Of a stretch of DNA of 64,000 nucleotides, positions 39,284 through 49,399 are shown piece by piece. Source of the DNA: Pleomorphomonas koreensis DSM 23070 (GTDB lineage Bacteria > Pseudomonadota > Alphaproteobacteria > Rhizobiales > Pleomorphomonadaceae); contig NZ_AULH01000010.1 of assembly GCF_000425185.1 (NCBI RefSeq), positions 124,001-188,000 of the forward strand, in the 5' to 3' direction. Numbering within the stretch: the first letter of the stretch is position 1; each line of letters starts with the position of its first letter. The translations under genes and the position numbers were made by a program. Under the pieces are notes generated by a model. It made no database searches, was not told the DNA's origin, and saw only the letters and a program-made list of their open reading frames with translations.

Positions 39284-40399
39284 TCAGCCTTCGCCGCCCT
39301 CGGAGCCCCCTTCGGCCGGCGTCTTGACGCGGCGGGTGCGGGGACGGGCGGTGGTCGGGGCGATCGGCGTGCCGAGCGTGGTGGCGCGGCGGCGCGGCGT
39401 GCGTTTGCGCGGCGTCTCCTCGTCACCGGCCGTCTCGGCGGCAGGCGCTTCCGAAGCGGCCGGTTCCGGCGCCGGCTTGGCGGGCGCCTCGGCAACCGGG
39501 GCGGGACGCTCGGCGACGGCGACCGGGGCGGGCTCGGAAGCGCGCGGCTGGCGCTCCAGCAGGAAGGCCGGCAGGCCGGCCTCGGCGGCGACCGGCGTCG
39601 GCTCGGTGCGCGGCGTCGGCTCGCCGCGCGGCGTCCGCTCGCGTTCACGCTCGATGCGGACCACCGGCTGCGGCGCGTCGGGGAAGCTGACGTCGGGCTG
39701 TGGCGCGTCGGCCAGCGTCGGCACCGCCACCGGCTGCGGCTGGCGCTCGCCGCCACGGTTGTCCTGGTTCTGCCCCTGGCGCTCGCCTTGCCCCTGGCGC
39801 TCGCCGCGGTTGTCGCGGCCGAAACGGTCGAAACGCTGGCGGCCGCGGCGATAGTCGCCCTGCTGCTGGCGATCGCCGCCGGCGTTGTCGTTGCGATTGT
39901 TGTCGCCGTTGCGATTATTGTCGCGCGGCTCGCGCGGCTGCTGGTTGCCGTTGTCGCGGTTGCCGCCGTTGTCGCGGTTCTGATAGCCGCCGCCTTCGCG
40001 CGAATCGCGCTGCTCGTTCGGCTGGCGGTTGTTGTCGAACTGGCCGGGCTGGCGCATCTCGATCTGGCGCGGCTCGAAGCGGTCGGAGCCAATCGGCTCG
40101 AAATCGTCGTCCTCGCTCTCGTCCTCGCGTCCCGCGGCGGCAGCCGCCTGGGCAGCCTGGGCGGCGGCGATGATGCGATAGTAATGCTCGGCGTGCTGGA
40201 GGTAGTTCTCCGCCATCACCCGGTCGCCGGAGGAGGATGCATCGCGGGCGAGCTGGGTATATTTCTCGGCGATGTGGAGGGCGGTGCCCCTGATCTTGAT
40301 GTCCGGGCCGTTGGAATCGAACGACCGGGTCAGCGGATTGGGAGCCTTGCGGTTGGGCCGGCCGCGCATCCGTTGCTTGTTCTGCTGGTTCTGCCTCAT
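39284..40399 (-). CDS. DUF4167 domain protein
   Basis: This 371-aa protein has an N-terminal DUF4167 domain (residues about 8-90; RPNRKAPNPLTRSFDSNGPD and HIAEKYTQLARDASSSGDRV), which looks helical. The rest is long, low-complexity and disordered: an Asn/Asp/Arg/Gln-rich part (GDNNRNDNAGGDRQQ, GERQGQGERQGQ), then a Pro/Ala/Glu-rich part. A basic C-terminal tail (RKRTPRRRATT) ends it. The Arg/Gly/Asn-rich part resembles RNA-binding or phase-separating segments, but that is inference. It is conserved in rhizobia next to prmC-prfA, as here. Confidence 0.88.
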   Translation of the reverse strand: MRQNQQNKQRMRGRPNRKAPNPLTRSFDSNGPDIKIRGTALHIAEKYTQLARDASSSGDRVMAENYLQHAEHYYRIIAAAQAAQAAAAAGREDESEDDDFEPIGSDRFEPRQIEMRQPGQFDNNRQPNEQRDSREGGGYQNRDNGGNRDNGNQQPREPRDNNRNGDNNRNDNAGGDRQQQGDYRRGRQRFDRFGRDNRGERQGQGERQGQNQDNRGGERQPQPVAVPTLADAPQPDVSFPDAPQPVVRIERERERTPRGEPTPRTEPTPVAAEAGLPAFLLERQPRASEPAPVAVAERPAPVAEAPAKPAPEPAASEAPAAETAGDEETPRKRTPRRRATTLGTPIAPTTARPRTRRVKTPAEGGSEGGEG

Positions 40400-40933
40400 A
40401 TGTCCGCTATCTCTTGCCTTCGCGGGTCAAAAAGCACGAGGCGCGAGGCCGCGGATCTCGTCGACTCCCGGCGCTTCCCAAGGGAAGGCAGTCGAAGTCG
40501 CGGCGCCTGGTGCAAACAAATCATCCGTCAAGTGCGACCGTCCGCCGAAGCAGGATAGACCAACCCCGCATCCCGACGGATGCCCCGTGTTGTGCTATCT
40601 ATCTGTTCAAACACCGAATTTTCCCGAAAAGTGCGTACACTTTCCGGCCCGATGCCCTAGCCCGTGGCGGTGTCGCCTCAGCATCCTCTACGTTTGATCG
40701 TATCGAGAACGGGTCTGAGCGGGATCCTGGCCCTTGTCTTGGCTCTGCCGGCAGCCGAGCGTCACGCGCCAGCCCCGACCGTTCATCCGCCCAGACAAGA
40801 GGTCATGCTTCCCGAATACGGCTTTTCGACGGTGACGTCAAATACAGCCGATTCTCTACGCAAGGACCCTAGCTGCTTCCCGACGACTTTCCAAGCTGAA
40901 TTTTGTCATCAACGTCAATAAAACGACGGGATT
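40400..40933. other. Gene-free stretch of about 530 bp
   Basis: This long gap between two co-directional genes (prmC and DUF4167) must hold the DUF4167 promoter. A GTG-started plus-strand frame (40664-40921, 85 codons) has a hydrophobic N-terminal segment like a signal peptide but no ribosome-binding site. I do not call it. No tRNA or known ncRNA pattern is visible. Confidence 0.45.
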
Positions 40934-41827
40934 TCAGTCGCTTTGCGACAGCATGACGCCGGAGACCACCCGATCGCGGCCGCCGAGGTCGCGGTGGACT
41001 TCGATCGTCCCGAGCCCGGCCAGCGCGAAGAGATCGCTCACCGCCGCGCCCTGGTCCCAGCCGATCTCCACGGCGAGGAGACCGCCGGGGAGGAGATGGT
41101 CGTGAAGGCCTGCGAGGATCGCCCGGTAGACATCGAGACCGTCGGCGCCGCCGTCGAGGGCAAGATGCGGGTCGTGCAGGCGCACCTCGCGGTCGAGGCC
41201 GGCAATGACGTCGCTGGCGATATAGGGCGGATTGGAGACGACGAGGCCGAAGCGGCCAGCCACCGGCTGCCAGACGTCGCCGGTCGCGAAGTCGAGACGG
41301 TCGGCGGCGCCGTGACGGGCAGCGTTGTCCCTCGCCACCGCGACGGCGCCGGCGGAAAGATCGGTGGCAAGGCCGCGAGCGGCCGGCAGCTTGACGAGCA
41401 GCGTCACGGCGATGGCGCCGGTGCCGGTGCCGATGTCGAGCAGGCGGAGGCCGGCGCCGTCAGGTGAAACGCCGGGGAGGCGGCCCGACCGCACGGCGGC
41501 GAGCGCCGTCTCGACCAGCACCTCGGTATCGGGGCGCGGCTCCAGCGTGTCCGGGCCGAGCGCGAAGTCGAGGCCGTAAAACGAGGCGGTGCCGAGGATG
41601 CGGCCGACCGGCTCGCCGGCCGCCCGGCGATCGAGCCAGCCGTCGAGGCGGACGGCGGCGTCGGGGGCGACCTGTCGGTCGGCGGCGGCGAGGAGATCGA
41701 GCCGGCTGGCGCCGGTCGCCGCTTCGACCAGCAGGCGGGCATCGATGGCCGCCGTGTCCAGGCCGGCCGCCTGGAGGCGCCGGCGGGCGGCGGCGAGCAG
41801 GGCGCCGAGGGTGGCGGGCGCGCTCAC
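40934..41827 (-). CDS. prmC: Release factor glutamine methyltransferase
   Basis: It methylates the Gln of the GGQ motif in release factors RF1 and RF2, using SAM. The 297-aa protein has an N-terminal helical domain, the SAM loop [12 protein letters not shown], and the NPPY motif ([10 protein letters not shown]) that holds the glutamine. It starts with GTG at 41827, which overlaps the prfA stop (GTGA), so the enzyme and its substrate RF1 are translationally coupled. This is the common bacterial arrangement. Confidence 0.96.
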   Translation of the reverse strand: MSAPATLGALLAAARRRLQAAGLDTAAIDARLLVEAATGASRLDLLAAADRQVAPDAAVRLDGWLDRRAAGEPVGRILGTASFYGLDFALGPDTLEPRPDTEVLVETALAAVRSGRLPGVSPDGAGLRLLDIGTGTGAIAVTLLVKLPAARGLATDLSAGAVAVARDNAARHGAADRLDFATGDVWQPVAGRFGLVVSNPPYIASDVIAGLDREVRLHDPHLALDGGADGLDVYRAILAGLHDHLLPGGLLAVEIGWDQGAAVSDLFALAGLGTIEVHRDLGGRDRVVSGVMLSQSD

Positions 41828-42897
41828 GCGCCTTCCTCGGCCAGCAGCTTCGCCTGATGGTCGGTGATCAGCGCGCCGACGATGTCGTCGAGGTCGCCCT
41901 CCATCACCTGCGGCAGCTTGTAGAGCGTCAGGTTGATGCGGTGGTCGGTGACGCGTCCCTGCGGGAAGTTGTAGGTGCGGATGCGCTCGGAGCGGTCGCC
42001 GGAGCCGACCTGGCCGCGCCGGTCGGCGGCGCGGGCACTGTCGGCCTTCTCGCGCTCGATCTCGTAGAGGCGGGCGCGCAGCAGCTTCATCGCCTTGGCG
42101 CGGTTCTTGTGCTGCGACCGCTCCTCCTGGCAGGCGACGGCGATGCCGGTGGGAACATGGGTGATGCGGATGGCGCTGTCGGTGGTGTTGACGTGCTGGC
42201 CGCCGGCGCCCGATGAGCGGAAGGTGTCGACGCGCAGATCGGCCTCGTTGATGGCGATATCCACCTCCTCGGCTTCCGGCAGCACCGCGACGGTGGCGGC
42301 CGAGGTGTGGATGCGGCCGGAACTCTCGGTCGCCGGCACCCGCTGCACCCGGTGGACGCCGGACTCGAACTTCAGGCGGGCGTAGACGCCGGCGCCGTCG
42401 ATCGAGGCGATGATCTCCTTGTAGCCGCCCATCTCGCCGTCCGACAGGCTCATCACCTCGACGCGCCAGCCGCGCGCCTCGGCATAGCGCTGGTACATGC
42501 GGAAGAGGTCGCCGGCGAACAGCGCCGCCTCGTCGCCGCCGGTGCCGGCGCGCACTTCGAGGATGGCGCTCCGGTCGTCGGCGCGGTCGCGCGGCAGCAG
42601 CGCGACGCGCACCTCCTGCCGCAGCGCCTCGACCTTGTCGGCAAGCTCCGGCCGCTCGGCCTCGGCAAGCGCCCGCATGTCCGGATCGGTGGCGGCGTCG
42701 GCCAGCATGGCCTCGACATCGGCCAGCTCCTGCCCGGCGGCGCGCAACGACCGGATGCGGGCGATCAGCGGCTCCAGCTCGGCATAGTCGCGCGACAGGC
42801 GGACGTAGGTGTCGGCGTCCGGGTTGCCGGCGAGGCGGGCCTCGAGAATGGCGAAGCGGTCGAGGAGGGCCTCGAGGCGGGCGTCGAAGGGAGTCAT
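41824..42897 (-). CDS. prfA: Peptide chain release factor 1
   Basis: This 357-aa class I release factor reads UAA and UAG and triggers peptide release. It contains the codon-reading PAT tripeptide in [16 protein letters not shown] and the catalytic GGQ in [15 protein letters not shown]. The N-terminal domain and C-terminal [23 protein letters not shown] region are intact. It lies 7 bp after ptsP and overlaps prmC, so ptsP-prfA-prmC form one operon. Confidence 0.97.
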   Translation of the reverse strand: MTPFDARLEALLDRFAILEARLAGNPDADTYVRLSRDYAELEPLIARIRSLRAAGQELADVEAMLADAATDPDMRALAEAERPELADKVEALRQEVRVALLPRDRADDRSAILEVRAGTGGDEAALFAGDLFRMYQRYAEARGWRVEVMSLSDGEMGGYKEIIASIDGAGVYARLKFESGVHRVQRVPATESSGRIHTSAATVAVLPEAEEVDIAINEADLRVDTFRSSGAGGQHVNTTDSAIRITHVPTGIAVACQEERSQHKNRAKAMKLLRARLYEIEREKADSARAADRRGQVGSGDRSERIRTYNFPQGRVTDHRINLTLYKLPQVMEGDLDDIVGALITDHQAKLLAEEGA

Positions 42898-42904
42898 GCG
42901 ATCT

Positions 42905-45172
42905 TCAATTGAGCGGGATGTCGCGGGATTCCGCGAAGTCCTGCAGGAGCTTGCGGATCGGCGGGCCGTCCGGGCGGTTGAGGGCCGGGGCGAGCAGCGC
43001 TTCCAGCTCGCCGAGGTTGACCGAGCGGATCATGTCCTTGACCGGGCCGACCGAGGTGGCGGCCATGGACATCGAGCGGAAGCCGATGGCCATCAGCGCC
43101 ATGGCGGTGAGCGGCGTGCCGCCCAATTCGCCGCAGAGAGTGGCCGGCTTGCCGTATTCGGCCGACTTGCGGGCGATGGTGCGCAGCGCCCGCAGGAAGG
43201 ACGGGGCGAGCGGATCGAAGCGCTGCGCCACCTTGGCGTTGCCGCGGTCGACGGCCAGCATGAACTGGAACAGGTCGTTGGTGCCGACCGACACGAAGTC
43301 GACCACCGACAGCAACTCGTCCAGCTCGAACAGCAGCGCCGGCACCTCGATCATGGCGCCGAGCTTCAGCGACGAGGGCAGGGCGTGGCCGTGCTTTTCC
43401 AGGAAGCGCTGCTCGCCCTTCACCAGCTCCTTGGCCTTCAGGAACTCGTCGACCGTCGAGATCATCGGGAACATGACGCGCAGCTCGCGGCCACCGGCCG
43501 CCTTCAGGAGGGCGCGCATCTGCGTCCTGAGGATGACGGTGCGGTCGAGGCCGATGCGGATGGCCCGCCAGCCCATGGCCGGGTTCTCCTCCTGCACCGA
43601 GCGGGTGAGGTAGGGCAGCACCTTGTCGCCGCCGATATCCAGCGTGCGGAAGGTGACCGGCCGGCCGGTGGCGCCGTCGAGGATCTTGGAATAAAGCTCC
43701 GCCTGCTGGCCCAGCTTGGGGAAGGTCGGCGCGATCATGAACTGCAGTTCGGTGCGGAACAGGCCGATGCCGTCGGCGCCCGATTCGTCGAAATGCGGCA
43801 GGTCGAACAACAGGCCGGCATTGGTGTTGAGGGCGATCCTCACGCCGTCGAGCGTCACCGGCGCCTTGAAGCGCAACTGGCGATAGCGCTCCTGCCGGCG
43901 GGCGCGGAAGCGCACCTTGGTGACGTAAGCCTGCTCGACGTCGGCCGGCGGCCTCAGGTGGACGTAGCCGCTCTCGCCGTCGATGATGATGCTGTCGCCG
44001 TTGTCGGCCAGCGATACGACATTGGCGAGCTGGCCGACGGTCGGGATCGACAGGGCGCGGGCGACGATCGCCACGTGGCTGGTCGTGGTGCCCTCCTCGA
44101 GCACCAGGCCGCGCAGCTTGGCGCGGTCGTAGTCGAGCAACTCGGCGGCGCCCATCGAGCGGGCGACGACGATGGCGTTCTCCGGCATCTCGGTCGACTT
44201 GTCCTTGCCCATCAGCTCGCGCAGGAGGCGATAGGTGAGGTCGTCGAAATCGTGCAGGCGTTCGAGGAGATAGGGGTCGGTCTGCCGCTGCATGCGGGCG
44301 CGGGTGTCGGACTGCACGCGCTCCACCGCCGCCTCGGCGGAGAGGCCGGAGCGGACGATCGCCTCCTCCATGCGCCGCGTCCAGCCGCGGTCGTAGGCGA
44401 ACATGCGGTAGGCTTCCAGCACGTCGCGGTGCTCGCCGTGGTGGGCGACCTCGCCGCGGTCGATCATGTCGTCGATCGAGAGGCGCAGGTTGGCGATGGC
44501 GGCGGTGAGGCGCTTGACCTCCTTGTCCGGGTCCTCGGCGATGAAGTTGGTGACGACGACGCGCGGCTCGTGCAGCACGACATGGCCGAGGCCGACGCCC
44601 TCCGACAGCACCACGCCGGGGATGTGCATGGGCCGGTTGAGGTCGAGCACCGTCTGCTGGCTGGCAGCGAGGCCCAGCACCTCGCCGGAGGCGATGATCT
44701 CGGCAATGATCATGCCGGTGGTCTGGAGCGCCTCCTCCTCCTCGTCCGAATAGGTCTTGCGGACGCGGTTCTGCACCACCAGCACGCCGAGCGTGCGGCC
44801 GGAACGCAGGATCGGCACACCGAGGAAGGAGTGATAGGCCTCCTCGTCGGTGCCGGGAATGTAGGCGAAGGCCGGATGCTCCTGGGCATCGGCGAGGTTG
44901 AGCACCGCCGCCTCGGCGGCGATCAGGCCGACCAGGCCCTGGCCGATGCGCAGCGAGGCCTTGTGGACGGCCTGGCGGTTGAGGCCCTCGGTGGCGAACA
45001 GTTCGAGCACGCCGTCGGCGCGGAGGACGTAGAGCGAGCAGACCTCCGCGACCATGTTGGCCGCGATGGTGGTGACGATCTTGTCCAGTCGCTCCTGGGC
45101 GCTGATCGGCTCCGCCATCACCTCGCGGAGGCGGCGGAGCAGAACGCGCGGTCCGGAAAGGCCTCCCCGCAT
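42905..45172 (-). CDS. ptsP: PTS-Ntr enzyme I (phosphoenolpyruvate-protein phosphotransferase)
   Basis: It takes phosphate from PEP and passes it to NPr in the nitrogen-related phosphotransfer chain, a regulatory pathway and not sugar uptake. The 755-aa protein has an N-terminal GAF domain (about 20-165) that senses nitrogen state. The enzyme I part follows, with the phosphorylated His in [14 protein letters not shown], and the PEP-binding barrel ([29 protein letters not shown]). The start at 45172 has AGGA 8 nt upstream. A frame 60 bp longer is unsupported. NPr and EIIA-Ntr genes are not in the window. Confidence 0.96.
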   Translation of the reverse strand: MRGGLSGPRVLLRRLREVMAEPISAQERLDKIVTTIAANMVAEVCSLYVLRADGVLELFATEGLNRQAVHKASLRIGQGLVGLIAAEAAVLNLADAQEHPAFAYIPGTDEEAYHSFLGVPILRSGRTLGVLVVQNRVRKTYSDEEEEALQTTGMIIAEIIASGEVLGLAASQQTVLDLNRPMHIPGVVLSEGVGLGHVVLHEPRVVVTNFIAEDPDKEVKRLTAAIANLRLSIDDMIDRGEVAHHGEHRDVLEAYRMFAYDRGWTRRMEEAIVRSGLSAEAAVERVQSDTRARMQRQTDPYLLERLHDFDDLTYRLLRELMGKDKSTEMPENAIVVARSMGAAELLDYDRAKLRGLVLEEGTTTSHVAIVARALSIPTVGQLANVVSLADNGDSIIIDGESGYVHLRPPADVEQAYVTKVRFRARRQERYRQLRFKAPVTLDGVRIALNTNAGLLFDLPHFDESGADGIGLFRTELQFMIAPTFPKLGQQAELYSKILDGATGRPVTFRTLDIGGDKVLPYLTRSVQEENPAMGWRAIRIGLDRTVILRTQMRALLKAAGGRELRVMFPMISTVDEFLKAKELVKGEQRFLEKHGHALPSSLKLGAMIEVPALLFELDELLSVVDFVSVGTNDLFQFMLAVDRGNAKVAQRFDPLAPSFLRALRTIARKSAEYGKPATLCGELGGTPLTAMALMAIGFRSMSMAATSVGPVKDMIRSVNLGELEALLAPALNRPDGPPIRKLLQDFAESRDIPLN

Positions 45173-45448
45173 CGTCGGCTTCCTGCTCTCTCCCGCAGGC
45201 CGGTTCGGCGCCAGGCCGGCCGGCGGGGTCATCCACTCGATATGCCAGCCCTAGCGCGTTTCACGGCCGGCTTGAAGCCATCAAAATGGCAGCATGCACA
45301 TGGGCGGCGGCCGGGCTTCCGAGACGTTGATACGGCTTCGTCGCCCGGCCGGCGAGGCCCTTTTCCATCCGCTCCCGACACATCGGCGTGAGCGCCGCCG
45401 CCCCGCGCCGGTCTTCGCCGTCTCAGGTCCCCGTGCCGGAGCCCCGCA

Positions 45449-46702
45449 TCACGCCTTGTCGAGGCCGTAGGTCGAATGCAGCGTCCGCACGGCCAGCTCG
45501 GTGTAGGCCTCGTCGATCAGCACGGAGATCTTGATTTCCGAGGTGGTGATCGCCCGGATGTTGATGCCCTTGGCCGACAGCGCCCTGAAGGCCTCGGCGG
45601 CGACCCCGGCGTGGCTGCGCATGCCGACGCCGATCACCGACACCTTGCACATGCCGGTGGTGCCCTCGAAGGTCTTGTAGCCGATCTCCGCCTTGCGGGC
45701 GTCGAGCACGGCGGTGGCGCGCTCGTAGTCGGCGGCCGGCAGCGTGAAGGTGATGTCGGTCTCGGCGCCGTCGGCCGAGATGCTCTGGACGATCATGTCG
45801 ACGTTGACGTTGGCCTCGGCCAGCGGCACGAACACGGCGGCGGCGACGCCCGGCTGGTCCGGCACGCGGCGGATGGAGATCTGCGCCTCGTCCTTGGAGT
45901 AGGCGATACCGGTAACGACTTCCTGTTCCACGATCTCGTCCTCATCGCAAATGAGCGTTCCGAACGGGTCGCCGTTCGGCATGGTCTTGGGGTTGACGGG
46001 GTCCTCGAAGGAAGAGCGCACGAAGGTGCGCACCTTGTGGACCATGGCAAGCTCGACGGAGCGCACCTGCAGCACCTTGGAGCCGAGCGAGGCCATCTCC
46101 AGCATCTCCTCGAAGGAGACCTTGTCGAGACGGCGGGCCTTGGGCACGATGCGCGGGTCGGTGGTGTAGACGCCGTCGACATCGGTGTAGATGTCGCAGC
46201 GGTCGGCCTTGACCGCCGCCGCCACGGCGACGGCCGAGGTGTCGGAGCCGCCGCGGCCGAGCGTCGAGATGCGGCCATCCGGCGCCATGCCCTGGAAGCC
46301 GGCGATCACCGCCACGCGGCCTTCGTTCATCTGCTCGATGACCCGGTGGCCGTCGATCGTCTGGATGCGGGCGGCGCCGTGCGCCTGGTCGGTGACGATC
46401 GGCAGCTGCCAGCCCTGCCAGGAGCGGGCGTCGACGCCCATCGCCTGCAGCGTGATGGCGAGGAGGCCGGACGTCACCTGCTCGCCGGAGGCGACGACGG
46501 CATCGTACTCGCGCGCGTCATGCAGAGAGGAGGCGCCGCGGCAGAGTGCCACCAGCTCGTTGGTCTTGCCGGCCATGGCCGACACGACGACGGCGACCTG
46601 ATGGCCGGCATCGACCTCCCGCTTCACATGCGCGGCGACATTGCGGATCCTATCGAGGTCGGCGACGGAGGTGCCGCCGAATTTCATCACCAATCGAGCC
46701 AT
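45449..46702 (-). CDS. lysC: Aspartate kinase
   Basis: It phosphorylates aspartate at the entry to lysine, threonine and methionine synthesis. The 417-aa protein begins RLVMKFGGTSVAD, with the kinase lysine in KFGGTSV. GRGGSDTSAVAVA, TDVDGVYTTDPR and two C-terminal ACT domains (from about 265) for feedback control follow. An internal start for a beta subunit, as in Bacillus and some relatives, is possible but not evident. The ATG at 46702 sits at the family N terminus. The 276-bp gap to ptsP suggests separate transcription. Confidence 0.96.
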   Translation of the reverse strand: MARLVMKFGGTSVADLDRIRNVAAHVKREVDAGHQVAVVVSAMAGKTNELVALCRGASSLHDAREYDAVVASGEQVTSGLLAITLQAMGVDARSWQGWQLPIVTDQAHGAARIQTIDGHRVIEQMNEGRVAVIAGFQGMAPDGRISTLGRGGSDTSAVAVAAAVKADRCDIYTDVDGVYTTDPRIVPKARRLDKVSFEEMLEMASLGSKVLQVRSVELAMVHKVRTFVRSSFEDPVNPKTMPNGDPFGTLICDEDEIVEQEVVTGIAYSKDEAQISIRRVPDQPGVAAAVFVPLAEANVNVDMIVQSISADGAETDITFTLPAADYERATAVLDARKAEIGYKTFEGTTGMCKVSVIGVGMRSHAGVAAEAFRALSAKGINIRAITTSEIKISVLIDEAYTELAVRTLHSTYGLDKA

Positions 46703-46894
46703 TTTCCGACGTCGTTTCCTGAGGGGCGGGAAACCCGCCCGCGAGAGGTGAAAAGGCGGACCGCCGAACAGTGCCCGCGGCGGCCGCGCCCTCAATACAG
46801 GAAGGTTCGGCGCCGGGCAATCGCCGGAGGCGGTTGCGGTGTGTTTGTTTTCGGCCTTGGCCGCCAGCGGTGGTTTTTGTCTGTCTCGGTCGCG
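46703..46894. other. lysC upstream region
   Basis: This 190-bp stretch holds the lysC promoter region on the minus strand. I see AGGAAA upstream of the lysC ATG and no clear -35/-10 pair. A repeat element follows at 46895. Confidence 0.4.
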
Positions 46895-47010
46895 CGGGCC
46901 TCCGGCCCTTGGGCGTCCGCTCCGCTTTCCGTCTTTCGGGGCTTCGTCCCGAAAGACCCGCCTGCCACGCCCCGCTGCTTGGCGCCGGAAGCCACGTTCC
47001 GCCGCTTCGG
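46895..47010. repeat. Palindromic mosaic element, copy B
   Basis: It lies 25 bp past the stop of the esterase gene. It shares GGGCCTC-GGCCC, CGCTCCGCTT (46918-46927) and TTGGCGCCGGAAGCC (46979-46993) with copy A at 29132-29189, in the same order and strand relative to the upstream gene. Between the last two modules it carries about 50 extra bp with a perfect 9-bp hairpin, TCTTTCGGG/CCCGAAAGA (46932-46956). Confidence 0.65.
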
Positions 47011-47035
47011 GTGCTTTTGCGGATTGCCCCGCCGC

Positions 47036-47968
47036 CTAGAGCCGGAAGATCGCCCGCGCCCAGGCGACGAGATGCTCGAAGAATGGTGCGACGGCGGCGA
47101 GGCGGCCGTAGTCGCCGGCGCAGCCGTGGTGCAGGCCCTCGTAGCGGCGGAAATCGAGCGTCACGCCGGCGGCGGCGAGCCGGCCGGCATAGGCCTCGCC
47201 CTCGTCGCGCAGCACGTCGCAGCCGGCGGTCAGCACCAGGGCCGGCGGCAGGCCGGTGAGGTCGTCCGCCCTGAGCGGCGAGGCGTACGGATGGGCGCGC
47301 AGGGCAGGGTCCGGCACATAGTGCTCCCAGAACCAGGCCATGTCGTCGGCGGTCAGGCCGAAGCCCTCGGCGAACTCGGCATAGGAGGGATGGCCGGCGG
47401 CGATGTCGTCGGTCACCGGGTAGATCAGCATCTGACCGAGGAGCTTCGGCCCGCCCTCGTCGCGCAGGCGCAACGCCGTGACGGCGGCAAGATTGCCGCC
47501 GGCGCTGTCGCCGCCGATGATCAGCCGGGCCGGATCGATGCCGAGGTCGGCGGCCTGGCCGCCGATCCAGCGGACGGCGGCGAGGCAGTCGTCGCTTGCC
47601 GTCGGGAAGCGGTGCTCGGGCGCCATGCGGTAGTCGATCGACACGACGACGGCGCCGACGGCGGCGGCGAGGTTGCGGCAGACGTTGTCGTGGGTGTCGA
47701 GCGAGCAGAGCACCCAGCCGCCGCCGTGAATGTAGAGGATGGCCGGCAGGGCGCCGCCGTCGCCGGACGGTCTGTACAGGCGGGCGGCGATGGTGCCGTC
47801 TCCGACGGGAATCGACAGCGTTTCCACCGCCTGCACCGGTTTGCCGGCGGCGCGCGGCTCGGCCTCGGCGCGGGCGCGGGCGGCGGCGGGCGTCAGCTGG
47901 CGGAGCGGCGGTTCGCCGCGGGCGGCGGCGGCCGCCAGATCGGCGGCGATTTCGGGATGCAGCGGCAT
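47036..47968 (-). CDS. Alpha/beta hydrolase, HSL-type esterase
   Basis: This 310-aa family IV (hormone-sensitive-lipase-like) esterase has the oxyanion motif YIHGGGWVLCS at about 79-89 and the nucleophile motif GGDSAGGN at about 153-160. The catalytic Asp lies in the CDVLRDEGEAYA region and the His in GLHHGCAG. It has no signal peptide, so it acts in the cytosol on short acyl esters; the true substrate is unknown. It sits between lysC and ubiG, which are often neighbours in rhizobia, and is followed by a repeat element, so it may be a later insertion into a conserved block. Confidence 0.9.
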   Translation of the reverse strand: MPLHPEIAADLAAAAARGEPPLRQLTPAAARARAEAEPRAAGKPVQAVETLSIPVGDGTIAARLYRPSGDGGALPAILYIHGGGWVLCSLDTHDNVCRNLAAAVGAVVVSIDYRMAPEHRFPTASDDCLAAVRWIGGQAADLGIDPARLIIGGDSAGGNLAAVTALRLRDEGGPKLLGQMLIYPVTDDIAAGHPSYAEFAEGFGLTADDMAWFWEHYVPDPALRAHPYASPLRADDLTGLPPALVLTAGCDVLRDEGEAYAGRLAAAGVTLDFRRYEGLHHGCAGDYGRLAAVAPFFEHLVAWARAIFRL

Positions 47969-48142
47969 GGCGGATTCCTCTGACGACTGGATGGACGCCA
48001 GTGAAGCGCTTCGCGGCCGCGCCGGAAAGGGTGCCTTTGCGGTTATGACCAGTATTCGGCGTCGAGCCCGAGGGTTGACTTGGCCGCCCGCCGGCTTGAA
48101 AAGTCGGAACCCGTATCAGGACGGGCGGAGCGGAGGTGGACG

Positions 48143-48892
48143 ATGACCGAAAGCAGGCGTGGCAGCGTCGACCAGGCCGAGGTCGACCGCTTCTCGGCGA
48201 TGGCGCGCGAGTGGTGGGACCCGAACGGCAAGTTCAAGCCTCTGCACAAGTTCAGCCCGGCGCGCCTTTCCTACATCAAGCGCGAGGCATGCCGGCATTT
48301 CGGCCGCGACGAGCGGTCGGCCGATGCCTTCTCCGGCCTTGCCTTCCTCGACATCGGCTGCGGCGGCGGCCTGGGCTCCGAGCCGATGGCCCGCCTCGGC
48401 GCCACGGTGACCGGCATCGATCCGTCGGAGGTCAACATCGAGGTGGCGCGCGTCCATGCCGCCGAAACCGGCACCGTCGTCGATTACCGGGCGACCACGG
48501 CGGAAGACGTGCTTGCCGCCGGCGAGCGTTTCGACGTGGTGCTGGCGCTGGAAGTGGTCGAGCACGTCAGCGACGTGCCGGCTTTCCTCGACACGGTGGC
48601 CAGTCTCGTCAAGCCCGGCGGCCTCGTCATCGTCGCCACGCTCAACCGCACGCTGAAGGCGCTCGGCCTGGCGGTGGTCGGCGCCGAATACGTGCTGCGC
48701 TGGCTGCCGGCCGGCACCCACGACTGGCGGAAGTTCGTCAAACCCGAGGAAGTCGAGGCGCCGCTGCAAGGCGCCGGCCTGACGCTGCTCGACCGGCGCG
48801 GCATCGTCTTCGATCCCCTCCGCTTCGCCTGGAAGGAAAGCGACGACACCGACGTCAACTACATGGTGCTGGCGGCGAGACCCAAGGTGTAG
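48143..48892 (+). CDS. ubiG: Ubiquinone biosynthesis O-methyltransferase
   Basis: This SAM-dependent enzyme carries out both O-methylations of ubiquinone synthesis. The 249-aa protein has the UbiG N terminus ([23 protein letters not shown]), SAM motif [19 protein letters not shown], and the post-motif [22 protein letters not shown] near the end is also typical. GGAGG lies just before the ATG at 48143. It converges with the DUF1178 gene 3 bp away. Confidence 0.96.
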   Translation: MTESRRGSVDQAEVDRFSAMAREWWDPNGKFKPLHKFSPARLSYIKREACRHFGRDERSADAFSGLAFLDIGCGGGLGSEPMARLGATVTGIDPSEVNIEVARVHAAETGTVVDYRATTAEDVLAAGERFDVVLALEVVEHVSDVPAFLDTVASLVKPGGLVIVATLNRTLKALGLAVVGAEYVLRWLPAGTHDWRKFVKPEEVEAPLQGAGLTLLDRRGIVFDPLRFAWKESDDTDVNYMVLAARPKV

Positions 48893-48895
48893 GGA

Positions 48896-49342
48896 TCAAT
48901 TCCGCTCGCCCGGCAGGATCGGCAGCGGCAGGATGTCGATGCCGTCCTCGACCAGCGCGCGGGCGTCCTGTTCGGTCGCCTCGCCGTGCACGGCGCGGGC
49001 CGGCGCTTCGCCGAAATGGATGCGGCGCGCCTCCTCGGCAAACCGCTTGCCGACGTCCTCGGAGCCGTCAAGCAACGCCGCCTTGATTTCCTTGAGCTTC
49101 CCGATGAAGGCGCGCGCCTCCGGCGGAATGGCGGACGGCGGCATGCCTTGCTCCGCAACCGGGGCGGTCCTGGCTTCCGAGGTGGCGACATTGGGCTTCA
49201 TCAGCGCCTTGGCGACCGACGTTGAGCCGCACCGGGGGCAGGCGCAGAGCCCGGCCGATGCCTGGGCGTCGAAATCCCGAGAGGAGCGGAACCAGCCCTC
49301 GAATTCATGGCCTTCGGAACAGAGAAGCGAATAACGGATCAT
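48896..49342 (-). CDS. DUF1178 protein
   Basis: This 148-aa protein of unknown function starts MIRYSLLCSEGHEFEGWFRS and carries a CPRCGS motif near residue 35. With Cys8 and Cys33 this suggests a small zinc site. The C-terminal half is helical and charged, ending DILPLPILPGERN. The family is widespread in alphaproteobacteria beside nitrilase and grxC, as here, which suggests a shared but undefined role. Confidence 0.9.
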   Translation of the reverse strand: MIRYSLLCSEGHEFEGWFRSSRDFDAQASAGLCACPRCGSTSVAKALMKPNVATSEARTAPVAEQGMPPSAIPPEARAFIGKLKEIKAALLDGSEDVGKRFAEEARRIHFGEAPARAVHGEATEQDARALVEDGIDILPLPILPGERN

Positions 49343-49399
49343 GGTCTCAACATGGCGCGCCGCTCCGGTCGCCGCAAGGCTGGAGCTGACTTTTTGGGG

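Noticed and set aside
40664-40921. 85-codon plus-strand frame with a hydrophobic N-terminal segment
   Set aside because: No ribosome-binding site and no family; kept only as a note on the long gap.
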